Source of the DNA: an uncultured Paenibacillaceae bacterium
Lineage (GTDB): Bacteria; Bacillota; Bacilli; Aneurinibacillales; Aneurinibacillaceae
DNA: 30,471 nucleotides
Direction: 5' to 3'
Assembly: GCA_937874515.1 (NCBI GenBank)
Contig: CALNBV010000015.1
Span: 1 to 30,471, forward strand
The notes below the pieces were generated by a model that worked only from the letters and a program-made list of their open reading frames with translations, searched no databases and had not been told where the DNA came from. A program made the translations under genes and the position numbers. This document shows positions 1 to 8,133 of this stretch, piece after piece. How positions within the stretch are numbered: position 1 is the first letter of the stretch; each line of letters opens with the position of its first letter.

Positions 1-19
1 GGATCAAACTCTCCAATAA
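1..19 (-). rRNA. rrs: 16S rRNA, 5' end only (runs off left edge)
   Basis: Read on the minus strand, the first 19 or so bases end in GGAGAGTTTGATCC, the conserved 5' start of bacterial 16S rRNA (the site of universal primer 27F). The gene therefore runs leftward out of the window. Only its first bases are present, as expected for a contig that breaks at a multicopy rRNA operon. The exact mature 5' end is uncertain by a few bases. Confidence 0.9.
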
Positions 20-153
20 AGGTAAAGTTGCCTGAACTTCAAGCTTTGCTAGCTAATTAAAAAATAATTTTTAAGAAATTGATTTAGGATCGCATTCTAG
101 CTTTTTCACTGTTCAGTTTTCATTGTGCTTGCCTCTGCTTGTTCAGCAGCGAC
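20..153 (-). other. rRNA operon leader region
   Basis: This is the transcribed leader between the P2 start (near 153) and 16S. It contains a small hairpin (CTGCT at 135-139 pairing with AGCAG at 145-149) right at the predicted 5' end of the P2 transcript. It also has a GAAAACTGAACAGTG stretch (about 107-123) that resembles the boxA-like antitermination segment of Bacillus rRNA leaders. No protein-coding gene is credible in it. Confidence 0.6.
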
Positions 154-159
154 TTTTAT

Positions 160-188
160 AATTTATCACATCTCGAAGTTATCGTCAA
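160..188 (-). promoter_or_regulatory. rRNA promoter P2 (sigma-A)
   Basis: On the minus strand, TTGACG (183-188) is followed by a 17-base spacer and TAAATT (160-165). The predicted start is near 153, about 135 bases before 16S. It is the nearer of two tandem promoters, the normal arrangement for Bacillus rRNA operons. Confidence 0.72.
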
Positions 189-353
189 GCCTTTTTTTAA
201 AAAACTTTTTTTCAGTTTTCTTTCGCAGATAAGAGATTGTAAATATCATCTGATCTGCATAAGTACAACTAAGATGATCGCCTGCCCCTAAAGGCTTGGC
301 CACAACCAAGTTTTCTTTAAAAAAGCGTCTTTCGAATAATTTCGACAAGGAAT

Positions 354-382
354 AATATATCAGGTTTAAAAACCTTTAGCAA
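354..382 (-). promoter_or_regulatory. rRNA promoter P1 (sigma-A) with A/T-rich upstream tract
   Basis: On the minus strand, TTGCTA (377-382) is followed by a 17-base spacer and TATATT (354-359). Immediately upstream (383-421) is a phased run of A and T tracts resembling an UP element. The promoter begins directly behind the terminator of the ydcC-like gene, so the rRNA operon looks insulated from upstream transcription. Confidence 0.68.
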
Positions 383-421
383 CTACTTTTTTCAAAAAAA
401 TCAAAAGTTTTTTCGAAAAAC

Positions 422-448
422 AAAAAAAGGACAGATTAACCGTCCTTT
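422..448 (-). terminator. Rho-independent terminator after the ydcC-like gene
   Basis: On the minus strand, AAAGGAC (442-448) pairs with GTCCTTT (426-432) around a 9-base loop and is followed by a T run. It lies 6 bases past the stop codon of the lipoprotein gene and ends the acpS-nnr-ydcC run before the rRNA promoters. Confidence 0.85.
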
Positions 449-454
449 GAGATT

Positions 455-1486
455 TTACTTATATTCGCTTTTAGATAATGTAGAGCGTGCGATATCCATC
501 ATTTCATTTACTGGAATTGAACCTGAAAGGTGGTATTCGATCCCGTTATGGGTCCAGGTTAATGTTTGTTTCTCCGATGTATCATTAGATAATATCCCAA
601 CTGTATATCCTAAATCAACTGGTTCTCCAGCAGGAAGAATAACCTCCGCTGCCCGTGGTTTATTTTCAATTAATTTAAATGGATATTTACCCCCATACTC
701 TAAAACAATTTGCTCCCCATCTTCCCCTTTGCTTTGTTGAACATTATGCAACTTATTCCCTTTAGGAATATAAGAAGGGCGGACAACCGTGAAATTTTGA
801 TTGTTTTTTTGTTCTTCAAGGGTACCAAAAGTAGGAATGCTATCAAATAAGGCTGATTGCATATTGCGGTCTTTTTCAAAGGCATCTTTATCAAAGGTAA
901 AATCAAACTCGAATTGAGCAAAGTTCACTTGAACCATAGAATTCTTATTGGAATCCATAATTTCAACCTTTTTCGGTTTTAATGCTTTATCAAAAATGAT
1001 TTTTTGCGTAGTTAAGGATTGATTGGGGTAATTCGCTTTTACAGTAAATTCATACTGTTCATTAACCCTCTCATAAGTTCTTGCTGCATCTGTTTCTATA
1101 TCTTTGATGAGGGATTCATACAAATAGACCTGGGATTGATTTTGTGGCCAATTGCTTTGGAAACGAAAACTCTTATTTAAATGTGGCGTTAAAACAAACA
1201 CACCCTCATTGTTTCTTAAAATAATTTGCGTGATATTTTGTTGCTTGGATTTCAAGGATATACGATATAACCCTGGTTTCTTATACCACACCTCTAAATC
1301 GTACTCCTGAGGAGCTTTTCCTGTCTGAAAGGTCATAGTCCCCACTGCTTTATAGCTTGTTAGTTTGCTTACATTTTTTGATAAATCGCCAATTACCCGA
1401 TCCGGGCTTTTTGTGGTACAACCAATTGCCAAAGTCGCTAATAGGAATATGGCGATTAAAATGGGAAGGAATCTTTTCACGAACAT
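455..1486 (-). CDS. ydcC: LolA-fold / DUF4367 sporulation lipoprotein (YdcC-like)
   Basis: This is an exported lipoprotein of 343 residues. A signal peptide ends in the lipobox LAIGC with the lipidated Cys at residue 23. The next 190 or so residues resemble the LolA/outer-membrane-lipoprotein-sorting fold, here in a Gram-positive protein. The C-terminal part, with W..NGIEYHLSG..P...M and IARS, matches the DUF4367 pattern. B. subtilis YdcC lies next to acpS and is linked to sporulation; here the order acpS-nnr-ydcC is kept, but an rRNA operon follows instead of alr. The ribosome site AAGGAG sits only 4 bases before this ATG, so the GTG at 1480 (VKRFLP) is a possible alternative start. The site also lies inside a hairpin (1491-1516). 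The exact role is unknown; a lipid or lipoprotein-binding function is inferred from the fold. Confidence 0.85.
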   Translation of the reverse strand: MFVKRFLPILIAIFLLATLAIGCTTKSPDRVIGDLSKNVSKLTSYKAVGTMTFQTGKAPQEYDLEVWYKKPGLYRISLKSKQQNITQIILRNNEGVFVLTPHLNKSFRFQSNWPQNQSQVYLYESLIKDIETDAARTYERVNEQYEFTVKANYPNQSLTTQKIIFDKALKPKKVEIMDSNKNSMVQVNFAQFEFDFTFDKDAFEKDRNMQSALFDSIPTFGTLEEQKNNQNFTVVRPSYIPKGNKLHNVQQSKGEDGEQIVLEYGGKYPFKLIENKPRAAEVILPAGEPVDLGYTVGILSNDTSEKQTLTWTHNGIEYHLSGSIPVNEMMDIARSTLSKSEYK

Positions 1487-1532
1487 TCATCTCCTTCGTC
1501 TATTTATGCGAAGAAGGGGATCCCACATAAAT

Positions 1533-3098
1533 TTATGGGAAGTTTGTACATTTAGAATTCGCAAGTGTGCGCAACCATTCATAGGCCTCACCAATAGCGA
1601 GAATCACCTCGCTGGCGATTGATGAATAGTTGGACCTTTTTCCACAAATCTCACCAGCCATACCATGGAGAAGCAGAGCAAGTTGAATAGATGTAAGAAC
1701 ATCGTCTTTTTTCTGCGCTAAAACACCCGCCAAAATGCCTGTTAAAACATCACCGCTTCCACCTTTAGCTAGCGCAGCACTGCCTCTTGTATTCACATAG
1801 ACTGCGCCATCAGGGGTAGCAAGTAAGGTATATGTCCCCTTCAACACAACATAAACCCCATATTTACGGGCAAACTGACGAGCGGTTTCCCTTCTGTTTT
1901 TTTCTACTTCCCTGGTTGTACAATGGCACAACCTGGCCATCTCTGCCGGATGAGGAGTCAGAATAACCGGACCTTTTTTCTGAAGAAGAAGATCAGGGTT
2001 TTGGGATAGCATCGTTAAGGCATCTGCATCAATAATTAAAGGAACCTCACAAAGGGTTAGCAAAGACTGAATCCATTTATTCCCTTCCTGCCAAACCCCC
2101 ATACCTGGACCAATTGCAATCACTTGGTATTTCTTAATCCGTTCTGCCAGTGGATGGAGACTTTGCAAGGAGAGGAAACCACCTTCTTCAGGCAACCCCC
2201 AGAATATTGCTTCATTGATTTTTTGTTCCACGATGTGAAGGATGCCATCAGGCACAGCAAGGGTCAACAGCCCGCACCCTGCCCTTAATCCAGCCATCGC
2301 CGACAATACAGGCGCTCCAGTCATTTCTCTCGAACCTGCAATAACCAACGCGTGGCCATAAGACCCTTTATGGGAAAAGGGGTGTCGGGTTGGGATTTCA
2401 TCTGCAAGGGAACAAGGCAATATCATCTGATCTGTTAAGGAAAAATGCCCCTCTGCCTCTGGTGGGATAGAAATATCTGCAACAATTAATTCCCCCCGGT
2501 GTTGCGCGCCTGGATAAAGAAAATGGCCCCACTTGGGATAGGCAAAGGAAAGAGTAAGGTCTGCTTTTACCGCAACGCCGCATATTTCCCCGGTATCAGC
2601 ATTAATTCCCGATGGAATATCAACAGCAATAATGCTCCCTTTCACTTTTAGGAATCCCTCAATCACCCTAGCAAAAGGCTCTCGGACCGAACCTTTAATC
2701 CCCGTACCAAGGAGGGCATCCACAACTAAATCCGCCTGGCTTAATTCTTCAAGGAATTCTTCCTCTTTTTCTTCCTCCCAAAAAGAAAAAGAATAAGAAC
2801 AGGATTGCAAGATCCTCAGTTGTGCCAAACAGTCTTTGGTCATTTTCCTTTCATCGCCAACAACCCAAACGCTGACTTGCCACCCTGCATTGAGTAGATG
2901 TCTTGCAATAACCAGTCCATCTCCACCGTTATTTCCATACCCTGATACAACCACAACCCTGGCTCCTGGCCATCTTGTTTCAATTTCCCTAACAACTGCA
3001 ACCCCTGCATTCTCCATTAAAACAGATCCCGGAATTCCGATTTGCTCAATTGTGAAATGGTCCAATTCACGCATTTCCTGCGCGTTCACCACATACAA
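1533..3098 (-). CDS. nnr: Bifunctional NAD(P)H-hydrate repair enzyme (epimerase + ADP-dependent dehydratase)
   Basis: The enzyme repairs damaged, hydrated NADH and NADPH. The N-terminal half (about 1-215) is the YjeF_N epimerase that interconverts the R and S hydrates, with GNNGGDG at 55-61, a GTGIKG segment and PSGINADTG. The C-terminal half (about 225-510) is the ribokinase-like dehydratase using ADP, with HKGSYGHALVIAGS, GPGMG, DADAL, TPHPAEM, LKGTYTL and the catalytic GGSGDVLTG. At 521 residues it is full length for the fused form. The start is supported by AGGAGGGAG nine bases upstream. It follows acpS by 61 bases in the same direction, an arrangement common in Bacilli, and probably shares its transcript. 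Confidence 0.95.
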   Translation of the reverse strand: MYVVNAQEMRELDHFTIEQIGIPGSVLMENAGVAVVREIETRWPGARVVVVSGYGNNGGDGLVIARHLLNAGWQVSVWVVGDERKMTKDCLAQLRILQSCSYSFSFWEEEKEEEFLEELSQADLVVDALLGTGIKGSVREPFARVIEGFLKVKGSIIAVDIPSGINADTGEICGVAVKADLTLSFAYPKWGHFLYPGAQHRGELIVADISIPPEAEGHFSLTDQMILPCSLADEIPTRHPFSHKGSYGHALVIAGSREMTGAPVLSAMAGLRAGCGLLTLAVPDGILHIVEQKINEAIFWGLPEEGGFLSLQSLHPLAERIKKYQVIAIGPGMGVWQEGNKWIQSLLTLCEVPLIIDADALTMLSQNPDLLLQKKGPVILTPHPAEMARLCHCTTREVEKNRRETARQFARKYGVYVVLKGTYTLLATPDGAVYVNTRGSAALAKGGSGDVLTGILAGVLAQKKDDVLTSIQLALLLHGMAGEICGKRSNYSSIASEVILAIGEAYEWLRTLANSKCTNFP

Positions 3099-3159
3099 AA
3101 TGACTCCCTCCTAATCTGTGCTATATATGTATGTCCAAAATTTTTCATTATGCTTTAAG

Positions 3160-3543
3160 TTATGGAATTTCCAAAACAACCTGTGCAATGGCATATTCTT
3201 TACTATGGGAAATAGAGATATGGGCCTGAAGGGATGCATCCAGAGTTAACACTTGTCTTGTTTTATCCGAAACCATGAGGAAGGGTTTCCCCATTTCATT
3301 TTTTACAATTTCACAATCTAAAAAAGAAAAGGTTTTCCCAATTCCCGTACCCAGAGCTTTTGCTGCCGCTTCCTTTGCAGCAAAGCGGCCAGCTACATAC
3401 TCTATTCTTCTTCTTCCTTCCTGAGGAAGGGTTTCTTGTTCCTTAGGAGTCAAAATACGCTGAATAAAAGAGTCAGGACTCCGTTTAAGAATTTGCTCAA
3501 TCCTTTTTAGTTCTACAATATCAACGCCTATTCCATAAATCAT
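3160..3543 (-). CDS. acpS: Holo-[acyl-carrier-protein] synthase
   Basis: AcpS moves the 4'-phosphopantetheine arm from CoA to apo-ACP, activating fatty acid synthesis. The 127-residue length is normal. The two magnesium-binding motifs are visible: GVDIVEL with Asp8 and GRFAAKEAAAKALGTG with Glu58. The C-terminal SISHSKEYAIA is also typical. The gene starts only 14 bases after the ABC permease stop, so it is probably transcribed from the exporter's promoter, with nnr and the ydcC-like gene downstream. Confidence 0.95.
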   Translation of the reverse strand: MIYGIGVDIVELKRIEQILKRSPDSFIQRILTPKEQETLPQEGRRRIEYVAGRFAAKEAAAKALGTGIGKTFSFLDCEIVKNEMGKPFLMVSDKTRQVLTLDASLQAHISISHSKEYAIAQVVLEIP

Positions 3544-3557
3544 ATTTCATCTTCCTT

Positions 3558-4661
3558 TTACTCCCATTTAAATGTTAAAGCGGAAACAGTAAATGCTACT
3601 ATAGCCCAACCAGCCAATACAACCCCTGGAATCCATAACTCCTGTATGGTTGCGCCTAAATTCATAATCTCCCGAATGGCTGTGGTTAAATGAGTAATTG
3701 GGATTACCTGAACCACCGGTTGCAAAAAATCCGGCATAGATGAGATGGGAAAAAAGACTCCACCAAGAAACATCATTGGAAATGATAAAAATCCAGCCAT
3801 AGGGCCTGCCTGCTCCGGGTCTTTCGCAAGGCTGGCGATAATAAAACCAATGGACATAAAAGTTAACGTCCCTAGAATGATAAAGAAGATAAGCAATAGC
3901 CAGGAACCGTTTACCTGTGTTCCAAAAACAAAATAGCCAATTAAAATTAAGAGCAATGCCTGGATGCCATTTAACATCAGCCTGGAAGTAATTTGCGCAG
4001 CGATGAAGGCACCTGGAGCAAGAGTAGTGGTTTGCATTCTACGCAAAATCCCTCGTTCCCTCCAGGAAGCAATTTGCCCTGCTACCCCATTCATGTTGTT
4101 GCTCATAATCATCATAGCAACAATCCCTGGGACAAGGAAATCAATATACCCTAAATCCAGGGAACGAAGAGGGGTGCTTTCAGCCACTAATACAGGACGG
4201 TACTCAGTCATTTGTTTACTAATGCCATCGATGACCTGGTTCATGACTGAAAGGCCCAGTTGAGACGTATTTATTTTTGTCTCATCATAATAAAGAATCA
4301 CTTTTTGAGGAGCCTCTCGTTTTTTGTCTTTACTTAAACTCCATTCTCCATACCCTTTAGGAATCACTACGATTAATTGGGTATCCCCTTTTTCTAACTG
4401 TTTTTTTGCTGTAGGAAGTTCTCCTGCCTCTTTCACATTCAGTCCCTGAACATCAGCAAATTTTTCAGTTAGTGTCTTAGAGAATGAACTTCGGTCTTGG
4501 TCAATGACCACCGCTTCAACCATTGTGTTATTTCCATTCCCCAGAAAAGAACCTAGTACAAGCATAAAGAAGATTGGAAAAAGTAAGGTCCAAAATAAAA
4601 CTTTTTTATTTCTCCAGAAAAGCCGCAATTGGGCTAATGTTAATTGTCCATATCCCCTCAT
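3558..4661 (-). CDS. ABC-2 type exporter permease
   Basis: This is the membrane subunit of an ABC-2 exporter. It has one N-terminal membrane helix (about 20-40), a large extracytoplasmic domain (about 45-170), and a block of five or so helices from residue 178 to the end, the usual ABC2_membrane_3 layout. The 367-residue length fits. It overlaps the ATPase gene by 4 bases (4658-4661), so the two are translationally coupled. The long external domain is typical of exporters for drugs, lipids or polymers, but the substrate cannot be told from sequence. Confidence 0.88.
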   Translation of the reverse strand: MRGYGQLTLAQLRLFWRNKKVLFWTLLFPIFFMLVLGSFLGNGNNTMVEAVVIDQDRSSFSKTLTEKFADVQGLNVKEAGELPTAKKQLEKGDTQLIVVIPKGYGEWSLSKDKKREAPQKVILYYDETKINTSQLGLSVMNQVIDGISKQMTEYRPVLVAESTPLRSLDLGYIDFLVPGIVAMMIMSNNMNGVAGQIASWRERGILRRMQTTTLAPGAFIAAQITSRLMLNGIQALLLILIGYFVFGTQVNGSWLLLIFFIILGTLTFMSIGFIIASLAKDPEQAGPMAGFLSFPMMFLGGVFFPISSMPDFLQPVVQVIPITHLTTAIREIMNLGATIQELWIPGVVLAGWAIVAFTVSALTFKWE

Positions 4662-5578
4662 TCTTCCCTTAACCTCCTGCCTGTCATTGATAAGAATACA
4701 TCTTCTAGTGTCGCAGTTCTTGTTCGCAGGTCAACTAATTGAATGCCCTGTTCAGAAGTAAGAGAAACCAAATCTGTTAACGTGGCTTGTAAATTATCGG
4801 AATATAATGTGACCCATTCTTCTTTTTCTCTGGCTTTTCTTACTCCACTGATGGATTCTAAAGTTTGTAATGGAATCTGTGCTTCTCTATGAAATTCAAT
4901 GGCCGTACCCATATTTAATCCGTTAACCAACCCATTTGGGGTATCAAGTGCAATGATTTTCCCCCGATCCATAATGGCAATCCGATCGCACAATATCTGA
5001 GCCTCATCCATATAGTGGGTGGATAAAAAGATGGTCTTCCCCCTCTTTTTCAATCGCAAAATAATGTCCCATAAAGCACGGCGGGATTGAGGATCAAGCC
5101 CTGTGGTCGGCTCGTCTAAAAAAATGACAGACGGATCATTCACGAGTGCCAATGCGATGGCTAACCGTTGTTTTTGCCCACCGGAAAGTTGTTTTACAAA
5201 TGAATCTTCTTTTTCAGTTAAGGATACATCTCCCAGTATGGCATCAATAGGTAAAGAGCTAGGATAAAAACTTGCGTATACTTGCATAATCTCTTTTACT
5301 TTTAACAATTCAAAAAGTGAAGTGGATTGTAATTGGACACCAATCACTTCTTTTACTTTCTTCTTTTCCTTCACAATGTCATATCCGTTGATGGCAGCTG
5401 TTCCCCCATCAGGTTTTCGCAGGCCTTCAATCATTTCCATGGTTGTGGTTTTCCCCGCACCATTAGGGCCAAGGAGCCCGAAGATTTCCCCTTTATATAC
5501 TTGAAAAGAGATCTCATCTACAACCCTATGTTCCCCATATACCTTCACTAAGTTCTCCACTTTAAGGATCTCTTCCAT
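4658..5578 (-). CDS. ABC exporter ATP-binding protein
   Basis: This is the cytoplasmic ATPase partner of the adjacent ABC-2 permease. From the chosen start, Walker A GPNGAGKT is at residues 37-44. The signature LSGGQKQRLAIALAL, Walker B VIFLDEPTTGLDP and the H-loop STHYMDEA follow, and a C-terminal accessory domain of about 90 residues is present. The reading frame is open up to 5668, but the ATG at 5578 (MEEILKVENL) is preferred. It has AAGGAGA just upstream, it matches where family members begin, and the extra 30 residues would be read through a palindrome. A 27-bp perfect palindrome (5625-5651) lies directly upstream and may be its operator. Confidence 0.9.
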   Translation of the reverse strand: MEEILKVENLVKVYGEHRVVDEISFQVYKGEIFGLLGPNGAGKTTTMEMIEGLRKPDGGTAAINGYDIVKEKKKVKEVIGVQLQSTSLFELLKVKEIMQVYASFYPSSLPIDAILGDVSLTEKEDSFVKQLSGGQKQRLAIALALVNDPSVIFLDEPTTGLDPQSRRALWDIILRLKKRGKTIFLSTHYMDEAQILCDRIAIMDRGKIIALDTPNGLVNGLNMGTAIEFHREAQIPLQTLESISGVRKAREKEEWVTLYSDNLQATLTDLVSLTSEQGIQLVDLRTRTATLEDVFLSMTGRRLREE

Positions 5579-5624
5579 GCCAATCTCCTTCCCACCATAA
5601 ACTAAGTTCTTAATTGCACTTATA

Positions 5625-5651
5625 CTATCAGAATTTTTAAAATTCTGATAG
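5625..5651. repeat. 27-bp perfect palindrome upstream of ABC exporter operon
   Basis: Thirteen-base arms (5625-5637 and 5639-5651, CTATCAGAATTTT and its complement) flank a single central T. It lies 47 bases before the start codon of the exporter ATPase and just beyond the amidase terminator. No T run follows it on the exporter strand, so it is more like an operator (for a TetR- or MarR-like dimer, as often controls exporters) than a terminator. No regulator gene is adjacent. Confidence 0.6.
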
Positions 5652-5653
5652 AG

Positions 5654-5684
5654 AAAAAGCCGGTTCAACTTTCGAACCAGCTTT
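5654..5684 (-). terminator. Rho-independent terminator after the amidase gene
   Basis: On the minus strand, AAAGCTGGTTC (5674-5684) pairs with GAACCGGCTTT (5656-5666), with one G-U pair and a 7-base loop, followed by a T run. It lies directly after the amidase stop codon. Confidence 0.85.
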
Positions 5685-5690
5685 CCTTTT

Positions 5691-7004
5691 TTAACTATTT
5701 ACTTTATTGTAATATTCTAAAATGGCCTGGTATAGTTCCTCTGCAACATTTTGTTTAAAACTATCAGAGTTCATTTCTGCTAAATTTGATGAATTTGTTA
5801 AAAAGCCTACTTCAATCAAAACAGCAGGCATGTTCGTTTGAGTGAGCACTCTGAAACTTTCTACCTTTAATCCCCGATCTTGGAATTGTGTAGCTTGTAG
5901 CAAATGTTTATGTATTACATCCGCAAAAGGCTGGCTAGTTGGATTGTAATAAAAAGATTCCGTTCCATTAGCCGCAGAATTGTCAAAAGCATTAGCATGA
6001 ATAGATATAAAAACATTCGCTCCCACATTATTCGCTACATTTACCCGTTCTTCAAGAGAAAGAGAAGTATCCCCTTCCCTTGTCATAAGGACCTTAAAGT
6101 TAGGATTTAATAACAGCCTGCTTTTTAATTTTTGACTTGTAGAAAGGGTGAAATTTTTTTCGTAGGTTTTACCATCAGCACCAATACAACCAGAATCTAG
6201 TCCGCCATGACCAGGATCAATGACAACAGTAAAACCAGCTGCAGGTAAAGGTGAGGATGTTGACTGAGTTGTCGTAATGGAAAAATTATTGCCTTCCCAT
6301 TGTCCTTTACCATTCATCAAGTACATAACGGTGGATAAAGGAATCACCTTATAACCATCAATACAACGATACCCACCAGAACCACTCGCTTGTGTTAATA
6401 GGGGTAGATCTACATGTAAACTTCCTTTTGTTAAGGAAAGAATATTACCATTTAGACTATAGGAAATCCCTAAACCCTTGTTAAGTGAAAAAAGATCAGC
6501 ATACGTACTTTCTGGCAACTTGTACATTTTCATAGGAATCATCTTTCCATTAAGGGAAAATCCTAAAGTACGATTATAAATAACCGTTTTTGTTGCATCT
6601 TCATAAGCTACAATATGTCCAATTAAATTCCCTAAAACGCGAAACGGTACATAAGTTCGATCCCCAATAATAATTGGAGCAGTATCAATGGTCTTTTTTA
6701 CACCATTAACATAAACGATGGTCGAGCCAATGGTCATAACACATACTTTCCCCAAATCTTTAACAGTTACCTGCCGTTTAGCCCCATCCCATTCAACAGA
6801 CATGCCCATAGATTTCTGTAATTGAATCACAGGCATCAAGGTGCGATTATTGACAATCTGTAAGGGTACAAAAGGATCTGTAACCTTTCCATCAATAACT
6901 AGACGTGGTTGGTAAATAGCAGCATGACCTACAGACGGAGTAACTCCTAAGACCCCGGATAAAAACAACAAAAAAATCCCCACTACATTTATTATTTTTT
7001 TCAT
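5691..7004 (-). CDS. Secreted N-acetylmuramoyl-L-alanine amidase with copper-amine-oxidase-like N-terminal domain
   Basis: This cell-wall hydrolase cuts the amide bond between MurNAc and L-Ala of peptidoglycan. It has a signal peptide (1-28, ending VGHA). Residues about 35-150 form a copper-amine-oxidase N-terminal ('stalk') domain, with NRTLMPV, VEWDGAKRQVTV and DRTYVPFRVLGNLIG. Residues about 255-432 are the zinc-dependent Amidase_3 domain. Its ligands and catalytic residues are visible: the His of DPGHGG, the Glu of KTYEKN, the His of SIHANA and the Glu of VLIEVGF. The stalk domain is common in amidases of thermophilic and anaerobic Bacillota and probably helps in wall binding. It is transcribed alone, with a terminator right after it. 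Confidence 0.92.
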   Translation of the reverse strand: MKKIINVVGIFLLFLSGVLGVTPSVGHAAIYQPRLVIDGKVTDPFVPLQIVNNRTLMPVIQLQKSMGMSVEWDGAKRQVTVKDLGKVCVMTIGSTIVYVNGVKKTIDTAPIIIGDRTYVPFRVLGNLIGHIVAYEDATKTVIYNRTLGFSLNGKMIPMKMYKLPESTYADLFSLNKGLGISYSLNGNILSLTKGSLHVDLPLLTQASGSGGYRCIDGYKVIPLSTVMYLMNGKGQWEGNNFSITTTQSTSSPLPAAGFTVVIDPGHGGLDSGCIGADGKTYEKNFTLSTSQKLKSRLLLNPNFKVLMTREGDTSLSLEERVNVANNVGANVFISIHANAFDNSAANGTESFYYNPTSQPFADVIHKHLLQATQFQDRGLKVESFRVLTQTNMPAVLIEVGFLTNSSNLAEMNSDSFKQNVAEELYQAILEYYNKVNS

Positions 7005-7090
7005 TTACTATTTTCTCCCCTTAAATGCAGAAGAGACCAATCCCATTCGAGATCATTTTACCACAAATACCCTATTAAAAGTGTAAAAAA

Positions 7091-7113
7091 AAGGGTGGCT
7101 TTCACCTACCCTT
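7091..7113 (-). terminator. Rho-independent terminator overlapping the end of cydB
   Basis: On the minus strand, AAGGGTAGG pairs with CCACCCTT around TGAAAG, with one bulged A, followed by eight T. The hairpin includes the last three sense codons and the TGA stop of cydB, a compact end to the cydAB unit. Confidence 0.82.
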
Positions 7114-8121
7114 TACGGAATTCAAATTAAATAAGAACATTTTTAACAATAGATATAAGGAAGGCACAACAAGAACAAGACCTGCTATAAAACTAATGAC
7201 CAACGCTAAACCCATCTGGGGATTTACATTAGAAGAATCCAGCATGATATAAGGATAGAGAAGATAAGGCAAATGGGATGCACCATACCCGTAAAAAGCA
7301 AAACCGAATTGTAACATCACCATAATGAAAGCAAGACCTAACTTTTCTTTCTTATTAATCAAATAAACCGCAATGCCAAAACAAACAAGAGAAAGAATAA
7401 ACATCCAACTATAATGAATCATGTTTTTGAAATGCCAATCATTATGTATTTGTATAGTTGCAAAAATCAGGACACTGGCCACAATGGTCGGTGCACTCCA
7501 GAGCAAGGCAAATTGCCGCAACAGCTCCATCGCCTTATAATCCCTGGCCCTATTTGCATAAAAAGTTAAAAAACTTGCGCTAATAAACAGGACACTAACA
7601 ATTGCCAAAAAAACAACCGCCCATGAATAAGGGCTTGTAATTAATTCAACAGGAGAAAAAACAACAATTCCTGATTGATTTTCGTAAATATAACCACCTT
7701 CTGATATGGTTAATACCGTTGATAAGGCAGCCGGGATTAACAATCCTGTTGCCCCATACAGGAAAAGAGAAATAAAATTATCCTTTTTTCCATATAAGGA
7801 AAAAGCATAAATCCCCCCACGAATCGCCAGAAGGATCAAAGCTATACTTCCTGGGATCAGCAGAGCTGTTCCATAATAATAAGCGATTTCCGGATAAAAA
7901 CCGACTAATCCAATAAAGAAAAAAACAAGAAGTACATTGGTAATTTCCCACACGGGTGACATATATCTTTCAATGGTTCGGTTAATAATATGGTCTTTTT
8001 TTCTCCATTTCCCGTAAAAGAGAAAAAATCCCGCCCCGAAGTCAATAGAAGCGATAATGACATACCCATAAAGAAACGTCCATAACAAGATGACCCCTAA
8101 CAATTCATATGTCACATTCAT
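7102..8121 (-). CDS. cydB: Cytochrome bd-type quinol oxidase subunit II
   Basis: This is the second membrane subunit of a bd-type quinol oxidase, which reduces oxygen with electrons from menaquinol. The protein has 339 residues and about eight or nine membrane helices. The first helix carries YVIIASIDFGAGFFLFYG, equivalent to the EGFDFG signature of CydB, with the Asp kept and the usual Glu/Gly pair changed. It starts 12 bases after the cydA stop, so the two are co-transcribed. Divergence from standard CydB matches the divergence of its partner, which lacks a normal Q-loop. Confidence 0.85.
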   Translation of the reverse strand: MNVTYELLGVILLWTFLYGYVIIASIDFGAGFFLFYGKWRKKDHIINRTIERYMSPVWEITNVLLVFFFIGLVGFYPEIAYYYGTALLIPGSIALILLAIRGGIYAFSLYGKKDNFISLFLYGATGLLIPAALSTVLTISEGGYIYENQSGIVVFSPVELITSPYSWAVVFLAIVSVLFISASFLTFYANRARDYKAMELLRQFALLWSAPTIVASVLIFATIQIHNDWHFKNMIHYSWMFILSLVCFGIAVYLINKKEKLGLAFIMVMLQFGFAFYGYGASHLPYLLYPYIMLDSSNVNPQMGLALVISFIAGLVLVVPSLYLLLKMFLFNLNSVKGR

Positions 8122-8133
8122 TCCCCCTGTCCA

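Noticed and set aside
166..348. 60-codon minus-strand frame between the two rRNA promoters
   Set aside because: It lies in the rRNA promoter region, overlaps the P2 -10 and P1 start zones, has no ribosome site and encodes low-complexity Lys/Phe runs.
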